Positions 7,414 through 14,699 of a stretch of DNA of 18,628 nt are shown here, one piece after another. The notes under the pieces were generated by a model. It saw only the letters and a list, made by a program, of their open reading frames with translations. It did not search any database and was not told the origin of the DNA. Each line of letters starts with the position of its first letter. Positions within the stretch are counted from its first letter, which is position 1. Made by a program: the position numbers and the translations under genes. This DNA is from CAIXTV01 sp037144095 (GTDB lineage: Bacteria; Bacteroidota; Bacteroidia; Bacteroidales; CAIXTV01): the NCBI GenBank assembly GCA_037144095.1, contig JBAWXL010000065.1:1-18628 (forward strand), read 5' to 3'.

Positions 7414-8727
7414 TCATAGCTTAAAAGTTGATTTAAAGGTATCGTTAAAGATGGTTTGTGTTCTGTCTGGACCAATGGAGACTGCCCCAATTGGCATTTG
7501 TATTTGTTTCTCAATAAAATCATTATATTGGCTCAATGCCACAGGAAAGTCGTGAAATGACTGAAGGTTTGCCAGACTTGTATTCCATCCGGAAACTTCT
7601 TCATATATTGGCGTAATATCACAATTCATATCAAAAGGCAATTCAGTTAAGATTTCATTTTGAGTTTTATACGATGTACATACCTTCAGGGTTTCAAATG
7701 AATCGAGAACATCTGCTTTCATCATCACCAAATCGGTAACACCGTTAAGAATCAAGGAATAGCGCAATGCCGGAATATCAAGCCAACCACATCGGCGAGG
7801 TCTTCCGGTGGTCGATCCAAACTCTCTGCCATTTTCGCGAAGCAAAGCACCTTGCTCATCGTTAAGTTCGGTAGGGAAAGGTCCGCTGCCAACCCTGGTA
7901 CAATATGCCTTAAATACACCCAGCACTTTGCCAACTTTCTGCGGTGCAATGCCAAGCCCTGTGCAAACTCCTGCCGAAACGGTATTGGACGAAGTTACGA
8001 AAGGATAAGAGCCAAAATCAATATCCAGTAAACTCCCCTGTGCCCCTTCTGCAAGTATTTTTTTCCCTTTAAGCAACTGTTCATTAATAAAATATTCGCT
8101 ATTGATAAACTGAAATCTTTTCATCAGTTGCAGCGACGAAAACCAGTGTTTTTCGTAAGTATTAAAATCAAATCCATCTAATAAAATCTCCGAAACATCA
8201 ATTCCCATTGCTTGAATGATGCTTTGATGTTGCGCCTTGAGTTGATTGTATTTAACATCAAATCCCGCTAGTTCGAAATCTCCAATTCTCAATCCATTTC
8301 TCGAAACCTTATCAGTATAAGTTGGACCAATTCCTTTTAGCGTGGAACCTATCTTGTTTGCACCCTTTGATTTCTCGTAACAGGCATCTAACAGGCGGTG
8401 AGAAGGCAAAATTAAATGCGACTTTCTTGAGATGAGAAGGTTATCGTAGGGATTAATATTGCATTCGAGGAGCTTATCAATTTCCTTTTGGAAAATAAAA
8501 GGATCGATGATCACTCCATTGCCAATCACATTGAGGGTATTCTGGCGAAATATCCCTGAAGGAATGGTATGAAGCACATGTTTTTGTCCGTTAAACTCTA
8601 TAGTATGTCCGGCATTGGGACCTCCCTGAAATCGTGCAATGATGTCATAAGCGGGAGCCAAAACATCCACAATTTTTCCTTTTCCTTCGTCGCCCCATTG
8701 TAGTCCAAGTAGTATATCAACTTTCAT
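7414..8727 (-). CDS. purA: adenylosuccinate synthase
   Basis: Catalyses GTP-dependent ligation of IMP and aspartate to adenylosuccinate, the first committed step from IMP to AMP. The 437-residue length is normal. Diagnostic elements are the N-terminal WGDEGKGK (catalytic D13), NAGHT (H41), the IMP site GSTLKGIGPTYTDKVSR, LLDIDFGSYPFVTSSN, and the C-terminal RTGRPRRCGWLD-like stretch, seen here as STTGRPRRCGWLD. KVCTSYK and SIGPDRTQTI at the end bind guanine. No key residue looks altered. The stop codon overlaps an upstream ATG of the PepSY-like frame (ATGA). The adjacent upstream gene is a Fur-family regulator, a neighbourhood I recall from other Bacteroidota genomes. Confidence 0.98.
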   Translation of the reverse strand: MKVDILLGLQWGDEGKGKIVDVLAPAYDIIARFQGGPNAGHTIEFNGQKHVLHTIPSGIFRQNTLNVIGNGVIIDPFIFQKEIDKLLECNINPYDNLLISRKSHLILPSHRLLDACYEKSKGANKIGSTLKGIGPTYTDKVSRNGLRIGDFELAGFDVKYNQLKAQHQSIIQAMGIDVSEILLDGFDFNTYEKHWFSSLQLMKRFQFINSEYFINEQLLKGKKILAEGAQGSLLDIDFGSYPFVTSSNTVSAGVCTGLGIAPQKVGKVLGVFKAYCTRVGSGPFPTELNDEQGALLRENGREFGSTTGRPRRCGWLDIPALRYSLILNGVTDLVMMKADVLDSFETLKVCTSYKTQNEILTELPFDMNCDITPIYEEVSGWNTSLANLQSFHDFPVALSQYNDFIEKQIQMPIGAVSIGPDRTQTIFNDTFKSTFKL

Positions 8728-9022
8728 GTAATCGTAATTTGTATTATTTGTTACTTCAATTTATGCACTAATTTCAGCAAGAAGCATTTTCATTGCTTTG
8801 ATAATATGTATGTTAACTCTTCCCATTCAGCTTGCATTATGAAGTATTAAGTTTGCTAAATTACAATAAATAACTTATCAAAAGCAAACAAATTGGAGAG
8901 AACCTTATGTTTCTGGTTCAAAACCCCAATTTCGAAGAACATCAGCATTTCTTTCGGCATTAATTTTCAATGGTTTTAGGGTTGAAAATGAACATACGTT
9001 TCTCATTTTTCTTATCCATTAT
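8728..9022. other. intergenic region between fur and purA
   Basis: These 295 bases hold no convincing gene. A perfect 8-bp inverted repeat, ATTTTCAA (8963-8970) and TTGAAAAT (8982-8989), lies downstream of the fur stop; its AT-rich stem and lack of a T-tract make it a weak terminator candidate at best. The purA promoter must lie here, but I see no perfect TAnnTTTG box on the minus strand, only partial matches near 8757 and 8865. Confidence 0.4.
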
Positions 9023-9568
9023 CTATTCCTTATTTTCCTTTATTACAATTTGATTTTTTAATCTTTGGCCCGGAAAATCTGATTCTATATTCCAGTTGTC
9101 TGAAAATGTTTGAGCATTTCCATTGCGATTTTCAAACGGTTCGGCATAAAAAATGAGGGAATGTCCGGTGATTTTAACATTGAAATTCTTTTCGAGCGAC
9201 TTTTGAATTTCATGAATACGCGGATCGCAAAACTCAAATATAATAAAAGGATCCACTATCATCACATGGTCGTGTTGCGAAAAGTTAAAAGATTTTTCGT
9301 AATGCGAAGTATTGTCTTTAAAAGCATGTTTCACTACTAATTTACATTCAATCAACAGATCGAGCGTATTATAAAGAGTAGCACGACTTACCTGATACCT
9401 GTTTTTCATTCGCTGGTAAAGCAATTCAACATCAAAATGTCCGTCGATGGTGTACACTTCTTCTAAAATACAATAACGCTCAATTGTTTTGCGTTGATGG
9501 GTTTTTTCGAGATAATCAATGAAATATTTCTTTACTTTCTCGAAAGTGTACTTTAATTTAGCTTCCAT
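9023..9568 (-). CDS. Fur family metalloregulator lacking the structural-zinc cysteines
   Basis: A 181-residue Fur/PerR-type transcription factor. The N-terminal winged helix is well preserved: RKTIERYCILEEVYTIDGHFDVELLY, then the recognition helix VSRATLYNTLDLLIECKLV. The dimerisation and metal part keeps KHAF, SHYE and SQHDHVM (the histidines of the regulatory metal site), FEFCDPRIHEIQ and KITGHSLIFYAEP. At the position of the usual CxxCG the sequence is MIVDPFIIFEF, and the C-terminal cysteine pair is also absent, so the Cys4 structural zinc site is missing. About 30 extra residues follow the usual end. It probably still binds DNA, sensing iron, another metal or peroxide; which one cannot be told. 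Many Fur and PerR paralogues exist, so no symbol is assigned. A perfect -7 box precedes it. Confidence 0.88.
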   Translation of the reverse strand: MEAKLKYTFEKVKKYFIDYLEKTHQRKTIERYCILEEVYTIDGHFDVELLYQRMKNRYQVSRATLYNTLDLLIECKLVVKHAFKDNTSHYEKSFNFSQHDHVMIVDPFIIFEFCDPRIHEIQKSLEKNFNVKITGHSLIFYAEPFENRNGNAQTFSDNWNIESDFPGQRLKNQIVIKENKE

Positions 9569-9591
9569 TATCTTAAGATTGAATTAGCATA

Positions 9592-9599
9592 CAAATTTA
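9592..9599 (-). promoter_or_regulatory. probable -7 promoter box for the Fur-family gene
   Basis: The minus strand reads TAAATTTG, a perfect TAnnTTTG match, 23 bases before the ATG at 9568. No clear TTG -33 element is seen at the right spacing. Just upstream, around 9608-9624, a very AT-rich stretch contains the palindrome ATAGCTAT (9613-9620); a Fur- or PerR-type autoregulatory operator would be expected here, but the match to a known box is poor. Confidence 0.4.
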
Positions 9600-9730
9600 A
9601 TATTATTTAGAATAGCTATAATTAAAAAAGACTTTTTTTGATTTACTAAAAACAGGACTAAAAAACAGAGGGCCATTTCGTATGCCTAAATAAATAAAAA
9701 AACTGGTTGAAGTATGCAATCACCTTGCAC

Positions 9731-9767
9731 TTTGAATTTGAGATTTGGAATTTGGAATTTGAGATTT
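9731..9767. repeat. short heptamer-like tandem repeat
   Basis: About five consecutive units of 6-7 bp built on TTTGRRA (TTTGAA, TTTGAGA, TTTGGAA, TTTGGAA, TTTGAGA) end two bases before the stop codon of the membrane-protein gene at 9769. Such AATTTGGAATTTG runs are seen in intergenic DNA of Bacteroidota. The rest of the 9569-9768 gap shows no gene. Confidence 0.75.
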
Positions 9768-9768
9768 C

Positions 9769-10386
9769 CTACGCCGTATAATATCCCACTATCCAAAGGC
9801 AAACAATTAAAACCCCAAGAAAACTATTCATTAGCAATGGTTTTATGGCGATGCGAATTTTCAGCGAACTCAGGGCAAGGAATATTAAGGCAAAGATGCA
9901 CGAAAAAAGTGCGGTGAAGGATGATTTGATGAAAATGTATTCTAAAAGATGCACCGAATCCCAGGCGTTGAGAATATAGGTCTGAAAAATGGCAAACATT
10001 GTGAATGCTAGCAAAGATGACAAAGCACATGTGAGCAAATATGCCACATATTTATTTGATGAGGCACGAATCAGTAGCGAAGCAAATATTTCGAAGGCAA
10101 CACCTATCGACAGCAGGGCGGTATGTCCGCAAAGGAAAGCCGATGAGGTGCAATTGTCGAAACCTCCGCTGTTGATTTTAAAAAGCAAAGCAATCAGAAC
10201 AATAAGAAATGAAGTGCCTTTTTGAGGGAATTTCATGCGTGCCGCCACCAACAAGCTTATACTTATCGTGCTCAGCACTATAGAACGGTAAGGCAGATGA
10301 AAACTACCGATGAAAGATTCGTTGAGGCCAACCAATGAACCAAACAAGAGAATCCAAAGAAAGTTTTTTTTAAGAAAAGTGAGCAT
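9769..10386 (-). CDS. unrecognised polytopic inner-membrane protein
   Basis: A 205-residue, strongly hydrophobic protein with about six predicted membrane segments: roughly residues 8-26, 33-50, 56-70, 88-108, 113-140 and 150-200 (the last probably two). The first loop has LNESFIGSFHLPYRS, and the third contains NSGGFDNCTSSAFLCGHTA, with two cysteines, a histidine and an asparagine that could line a binding site. I do not recognise the family. Size and segment number would fit the substrate-binding subunit of an ECF transporter or a small integral-membrane enzyme, but no motif decides this. It precedes the Fur-family gene on the same strand by about 200 bp and has its own promoter box, so metal-related control is possible but unproven. 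Confidence 0.7.
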   Translation of the reverse strand: MLTFLKKNFLWILLFGSLVGLNESFIGSFHLPYRSIVLSTISISLLVAARMKFPQKGTSFLIVLIALLFKINSGGFDNCTSSAFLCGHTALLSIGVAFEIFASLLIRASSNKYVAYLLTCALSSLLAFTMFAIFQTYILNAWDSVHLLEYIFIKSSFTALFSCIFALIFLALSSLKIRIAIKPLLMNSFLGVLIVCLWIVGYYTA

Positions 10387-10416
10387 GGCAATAATTTTTT
10401 AGTTCTTTTGATAGTC

Positions 10417-10424
10417 CAAAATTA
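10417..10424 (-). promoter_or_regulatory. probable -7 promoter box for the membrane-protein gene
   Basis: The minus strand reads TAATTTTG, a perfect TAnnTTTG match, 30 bases before the ATG at 10386. A -33 TTG at standard spacing is not evident. Confidence 0.4.
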
Positions 10425-10506
10425 ATCTTTTTTGTGGGATATTCTAATTCGGGAAAAATTTAGGGAAATTATACAATTATAAAATGATAGAATTATATAA
10501 TTGAAA

Positions 10507-10582
10507 AGGGCTGGAACAAAAAATCACATATAGAATTTTCATTGCCGTTGGTTTCAACCAACGGACTTAATTGATAAAATGC
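10507..10582. repeat. REP-like palindromic element of Bacteroidota type
   Basis: The core at 10545-10564 is a perfect hairpin, CCGTTGGTT (10545-10553) and AACCAACGG (10556-10564), with a two-base TC loop. It is flanked by GGGCTGGAACAAAAAATCA on one side and GACTTAATTGATAAAATG then GCTATGGCTTTAG on the other. From memory, closely similar dispersed palindromes (ATTGCCGTTGG...CCAACGG) occur between genes in many Bacteroidota and are linked to REP-associated tyrosine transposases; no such transposase is in this window. The outer limits given are approximate. The element lies just after the last gene of the restriction-modification operon, within the otherwise gene-free 10387-10670 gap, and could act as a transcript 3' end. 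Confidence 0.7.
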
Positions 10583-10670
10583 TATGGCTTTAGTTTAAGG
10601 ATGAATATTGCAAATTATCAGGTGTTCAAAGTGGAATATATACACTGTTTATCAAGAGCATATTAGATTA

Positions 10671-11246
10671 TTATTTATTCCCATTAATATACATTATTAA
10701 CTCAGCAGTCCTGTATTTAGACCAATTAGAATTTAGCTTTTTACAAATTGAATTATGATAAACTTCATAATAATCATTATGTATTAAATCGTCAAGAAAA
10801 GATAGATATGAAAGATATGATTTGCAATTCCCAATTCTATGATTATAAGGTACCTTTCCTGTGATATATCTATAAACTCTACTATCCCAAATAGCAAGCT
10901 TTTCAGGATTAATAAAATGCAGAAGCTTTGTTGTCCCAACCAAGGAATTATTAAATAATCCCTTTAGAATTTCTAATTGATTTTCGGAAGGAATTAAATC
11001 TCTTTTTGTATTGTTAAGAATTTCAATTGCTTCATCAAATTTATCAGAACGGAAATCAAAAATAGTCGGCATCCATCCATAAGTAAAGTTAATTCCAATA
11101 ATTAAATGATGTTTTGTAATGACATTAATTTCTGCAAAATATTTCACGAATTCGTTATATGAATCGTCATAAGTTTGCTTTTCAACTTTGAAATTTTGGC
11201 AATCTTGATAAAATTTACTTATAGAAAAATTCTCATGTAAATTCAT
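10671..11246 (-). CDS. unrecognised 191-residue protein, last gene of the restriction-modification operon
   Basis: A soluble, AT-rich gene product with no signal peptide or membrane segment. I do not recognise its family with certainty. The most distinctive stretch is residues 104-124, GTTKLLHFINPEKLAIWDSR and V, followed by YRYITG. The pattern of helix, then LLHFINPEK, then IWDSRV faintly recalls the region after the helix-hairpin-helix of DNA glycosylase-like proteins and several small proteins near defence genes; that is a weak analogy. An aromatic-rich N-terminus (INFTYGWMPTIFDF, residues 52-65) is also notable. Its start codon directly abuts the res stop (11246/11247, no gap), so it is almost certainly co-expressed with res. 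A role as accessory, immunity or additional effector is inference from position only. Confidence 0.75.
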   Translation of the reverse strand: MNLHENFSISKFYQDCQNFKVEKQTYDDSYNEFVKYFAEINVITKHHLIIGINFTYGWMPTIFDFRSDKFDEAIEILNNTKRDLIPSENQLEILKGLFNNSLVGTTKLLHFINPEKLAIWDSRVYRYITGKVPYNHRIGNCKSYLSYLSFLDDLIHNDYYEVYHNSICKKLNSNWSKYRTAELIMYINGNK

Positions 11247-14093
11247 CTATAATTTATCTTTAACAAGTTTATTTAAATGACTACGGACTCTATTTCTTTC
11301 AATAATCTCCATCAAATCATTAGGATCAAATGAAACATCCCATGCCCATTGCCCAAAGCCGCCATGTTTATTAATGGCTCTGCACCATTCATCAAGAAAT
11401 GCTCGTTTAGTTTTATTTTGCTCATTATCTTGCCCTTTTGTTTCAATTATCAAGTTCAAGCCTGATTCTAATTTAAGAATGAAATCAGGGAAATATCTTC
11501 TAACGACTCCTTGATAATTATAAAATATAACGAAGTTCAAATGATCGTTTTTGACAAAAGATGAAACTGCATCGCATTCATTTATTGTTTTTGCTTCAAG
11601 AAATTCCCATTTACTGTCGCAAACAACAAAATTGATATGAGTTTTATCAAAAGGGCTACAAGGTTTACTTGTCCACCATGTTCTGATGTCAGATGACGAA
11701 CGAATTGGGCTTTCTTTATCGAAAACAGGCGTTAGTTCTTCTGTGTTTACTGCTCTAATTTCATTCCATATATGTTGAACAACTTTATTCATATTCAACA
11801 TTATTAAAATTCTTTTCCTCGATTCATCCTGATGAAATAAAGGATTCTGAATTACAATTTTATCTGAATAAATGAACTTCTCAATAATATGAATGAGCTG
11901 TATCAAAAAGGCTTCCTTACTTCCTTTCCAGTCAGGTTTCTTTTCGGAATTATAAATTGTTGAAGCGATACGAAAAATAATAGATTGAAGCCGGAATTTA
12001 TCACTAATTTCTTTTAAATCAATTTCAGTAAGTGCAGCTGGATTAGGTTTCCCTGCTATTATGGCTTCTAATTCAGCCTCCGTTATGGTATCATAAGGAT
12101 CAAGATTAAGAGGTTTTACTAAAGTTATATCGATGTCTAACTTTGCTTTATATATATGGTCTATCCTTAAAACATTTGGAAATGAAATCTCATGTTCAAT
12201 TTTCTCTTTTACAGGTTTTATTTCTGTTTTAGGTGGGGGCGGTGGTGGGGGCGGCCCTCCTTCTCCTCCTTCATGAGGTAAAAATGTAAATGGAACCCCA
12301 AAAATATTTACATATTCTGCTTCAAATAAACCATCTTCTCCAACATCATAAGAAGTTCTTCTTAAACCACGTCCTACAACTTGTTCGCATAGTAACTGAC
12401 TGCTAAAAGCACGTAATCCCATGATATGAGTTACCGTTTTTGCATCCCAGCCTTCACTTAGCATCCCAACAGAAATTACATTTTGTATTTGCTCACCCGG
12501 TTCTCCTATTTTCCCAACAGTATCAACAGTCCGTCTTAATAATTCTGCTTGTTGTTTTTTGGTGAGTTTTTTCTCTTTAGGGGCATCCTCTATTTCAGTT
12601 TCATCGGTTTCAATATCTCCAATTTCTATTTCCTCTGCTTCTGCTTCTGCCTTCTGAAGAATGCTACTATCTATTTGCAATGTTTTATCAGGTATACATA
12701 AATCACCTAACCCTAGACCTGACAAAGCAAAATTATCAGTATCGAAAGAATATTTTATACGTCCTGAAGTAAAGGTGGTGTTTGCAACAGTAATCATTAC
12801 AGGTGGAATTTTATAACCAACTTTTTCCCAATCGTCTTTTGTTGCTTTCCAATCTTTACCCAATAATTGATAGGCATTCCGAATTAAATCAGGTAAAGGT
12901 GTCGATTCATCAACTTTTTGGTTTATATCATCCTTCACAGTATCATCCATATAAATATGATACAATCTAGATTGTAATTCTTTATTTACATTTCCATCAT
13001 CCCGTACCACAACTCTTGGTGTTTTCACCAATCCACCTTCTATAGCATCATTTAAACCAAAATCAGAAACAATCCATGGAAACAAAGCTTCTTCACTTGC
13101 TTTTTTCCCACTTGGTGCAAATGGAGTCGCTGACAAATCGAAACAACGAAGTATTTTTCTTGCCCTGTGAATTCTATCTAAACCTCCAACCCAAACGGTG
13201 CTTTCTTCAATATCTTCTTTTTTAACTCCTTTAATTTTGCTTTCAGCCGGAACCCTCCATGCATGATGCGATTCGTCATTAATAACAATAATATTGGAAG
13301 CATTTGCCATATCGCCCAATACTTCTTTCACATAAGCTTCGTCGCTTTTGGCTCCACGTTTATCAACCGATTTCTTTTTTGCAATCTTTTCATCAGTTTG
13401 CCATGCCAACGCATGCCAGTTAACTATCTTTATTTTTCCCTGTCTTAGCGAATCCATCAAACCCGGTGGTACAATATTAAATTCTTCGTAATAACTATAA
13501 TTATCACTAGGATTCAATACAGATAACCTATTGCGAACGGTCAAGCCCGGCGCAACAACTAGAACACTTTTAGAAAACCGGATGTCTTTTGGATTGGCAA
13601 CTTTATTAAGTATATTCCATGCAATTAATTGGCTCATGACAATGGTTTTGCCTGTGCCAGTTGCCATTTTATTACACCATCGGCTAAAATCACCCCCATC
13701 TCCCGGAATTTCAATCCCAGTCTTTTCTGCATCAGGTGCTTCGGTCAACCAAATTAATGTTTCTATGGCTTCTAATTGGCAAAAGAAAAATCTGCGGTCT
13801 TTTCTTTCTTCTGGGTCTTGCCAATGTTTTAAAAGCCTTTTAGTGATACCTGTCACACCCGGATAATCATTTTCTCGCCATTTCTTTATACGAGGGCGAA
13901 TGGTATTCACCAATTTAATCTCAATAAAAATACCCGGATCGTCAAACGATCTTGAACTCTCAGAAGCGATTACATAGCCTGCAGGACGACGACCTGATTG
14001 AAGAATGAATTCTCTGGTATCCCTTAAATATTCCCAATACTGTTCAGGTTCAAAGTATGGGGAGTTGATGATAAGTTTATCTATGCTTTTCAT
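11247..14093 (-). CDS. res: Type III-like restriction enzyme subunit (helicase-nuclease)
   Basis: A 948-residue restriction subunit. The superfamily 2 ATPase shows Walker A MATGTGKT (143-150), the DEAH-type box DESHHAW (273-279), motif III SATP (321-324), SVGMLSEGWD (541-550) and the motif VI QVVGRGLRR (571-579). The C-terminal nuclease has PD (869-870) and ETK (884-886), a PD-(D/E)XK site in YFPDFILKLESGLNLIIETK. It should translocate or slide on DNA and cut unmodified sites together with Mod. Between motifs III and V lies an acidic low-complexity stretch (about 480-510), and after motif VI a linker with eight prolines (614-621). The ATG overlaps the TOPRIM gene stop as ATGA, indicating coupled translation, and the stop abuts the next gene. 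All key motifs look intact, so an active enzyme is likely. Confidence 0.93.
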   Translation of the reverse strand: MKSIDKLIINSPYFEPEQYWEYLRDTREFILQSGRRPAGYVIASESSRSFDDPGIFIEIKLVNTIRPRIKKWRENDYPGVTGITKRLLKHWQDPEERKDRRFFFCQLEAIETLIWLTEAPDAEKTGIEIPGDGGDFSRWCNKMATGTGKTIVMSQLIAWNILNKVANPKDIRFSKSVLVVAPGLTVRNRLSVLNPSDNYSYYEEFNIVPPGLMDSLRQGKIKIVNWHALAWQTDEKIAKKKSVDKRGAKSDEAYVKEVLGDMANASNIIVINDESHHAWRVPAESKIKGVKKEDIEESTVWVGGLDRIHRARKILRCFDLSATPFAPSGKKASEEALFPWIVSDFGLNDAIEGGLVKTPRVVVRDDGNVNKELQSRLYHIYMDDTVKDDINQKVDESTPLPDLIRNAYQLLGKDWKATKDDWEKVGYKIPPVMITVANTTFTSGRIKYSFDTDNFALSGLGLGDLCIPDKTLQIDSSILQKAEAEAEEIEIGDIETDETEIEDAPKEKKLTKKQQAELLRRTVDTVGKIGEPGEQIQNVISVGMLSEGWDAKTVTHIMGLRAFSSQLLCEQVVGRGLRRTSYDVGEDGLFEAEYVNIFGVPFTFLPHEGGEGGPPPPPPPPKTEIKPVKEKIEHEISFPNVLRIDHIYKAKLDIDITLVKPLNLDPYDTITEAELEAIIAGKPNPAALTEIDLKEISDKFRLQSIIFRIASTIYNSEKKPDWKGSKEAFLIQLIHIIEKFIYSDKIVIQNPLFHQDESRKRILIMLNMNKVVQHIWNEIRAVNTEELTPVFDKESPIRSSSDIRTWWTSKPCSPFDKTHINFVVCDSKWEFLEAKTINECDAVSSFVKNDHLNFVIFYNYQGVVRRYFPDFILKLESGLNLIIETKGQDNEQNKTKRAFLDEWCRAINKHGGFGQWAWDVSFDPNDLMEIIERNRVRSHLNKLVKDKL
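12231..12254. repeat. 12-bp tandem duplication in the res polyproline linker
   Basis: Two copies, AGGTGGGGGCGG and TGGTGGGGGCGG, differ at one base and together encode most of the eight-proline run on the minus strand. Loss or gain of a unit would alter the linker by four residues and keep the frame. The plus strand is strongly G-rich here. Confidence 0.8.
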
Positions 14094-14698
14094 TTTGATG
14101 GTACTGTATATTTGAAATTATCTAAATATTGATATGCCCTATATAAACTATTTGATTTAAGCATAGCTCTATTTAGATCCCAATAGTCAGAAACATATTG
14201 CATTAGTCTTTCATTATAATTTGGCCCTATTTGCGCATTCTCATTAATAGGCAAAATATCTTCTTTGATATATCGCTTTCTTGATCTTTTAATAAGATTG
14301 ACTAGAGTTTTTTTAGGATCATTTTCATTGTCGGGATTATCCGGAATATTAACTTTAGATATTCCCGTAAATTTAGAAAACCCATCAATATCGGCTAACA
14401 ACCATGATTCAACTTCTCTTACAGCAATTCTAAAAATGAGGTTTGGTTTTAAAGGATATTCAAGCCAATCTTTAATAAGTTCACTCGGACAGACATAAGT
14501 GTCTAAATCAGTCAAAATGAAAAAAGGTGTTGCTATTGCTGCTTGATTAAACCCTCTGATATTAGTTTTTATATATCCAAAACCATTGCCTTGATATGAT
14601 TGTCCGATATAATATTTATCTCCAAAAGATTGTAATAATTTGACCATCGTATATTCACTAATGGCATCTTCGAATACTAAATTTACAGGAATACACAT
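14090..14698 (-). CDS. DUF4276-like TOPRIM-type protein, partner of the adjacent ATPase
   Basis: A 202-residue protein with the features I associate with DUF4276, a TOPRIM-like family usually encoded beside an ABC-type AAA ATPase. An early acidic residue follows the first strand (LVFEDAISEYTMVKLL, E10/D11), a second acidic pair occurs as FFILTDLDTY (D64, D66), and the family-like helix REVESWLLAD is at 94-103. The E...DxD layout is that of metal-binding nuclease or topoisomerase-primase domains, so a DNA- or RNA-cleaving effector role is plausible but not shown. The gene starts one base after the ATPase gene stop and overlaps res by 4 bp (ATGA), so all three are translationally tied. Assignment rests on motif memory; family call moderately sure, activity unknown. 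Confidence 0.75.
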   Translation of the reverse strand: MCIPVNLVFEDAISEYTMVKLLQSFGDKYYIGQSYQGNGFGYIKTNIRGFNQAAIATPFFILTDLDTYVCPSELIKDWLEYPLKPNLIFRIAVREVESWLLADIDGFSKFTGISKVNIPDNPDNENDPKKTLVNLIKRSRKRYIKEDILPINENAQIGPNYNERLMQYVSDYWDLNRAMLKSNSLYRAYQYLDNFKYTVPSK

Positions 14699-14699
14699 A

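Noticed and set aside
8963..8989. Intrinsic terminator after the Fur-family gene
   Set aside because: The stem is AT-rich and no T-tract follows on the minus strand, so it is kept only as an inverted repeat.
9608..9624. Fur or PerR operator upstream of the Fur-family gene
   Set aside because: Only a short AT-rich palindrome is visible and it matches the known 19-bp or 15-bp boxes poorly.
9714..10225. Plus-strand open frames at 9714-9917 and 9989-10225
   Set aside because: They are antisense to the membrane-protein gene, have low-information composition and, for the first, begin within the heptamer repeat.
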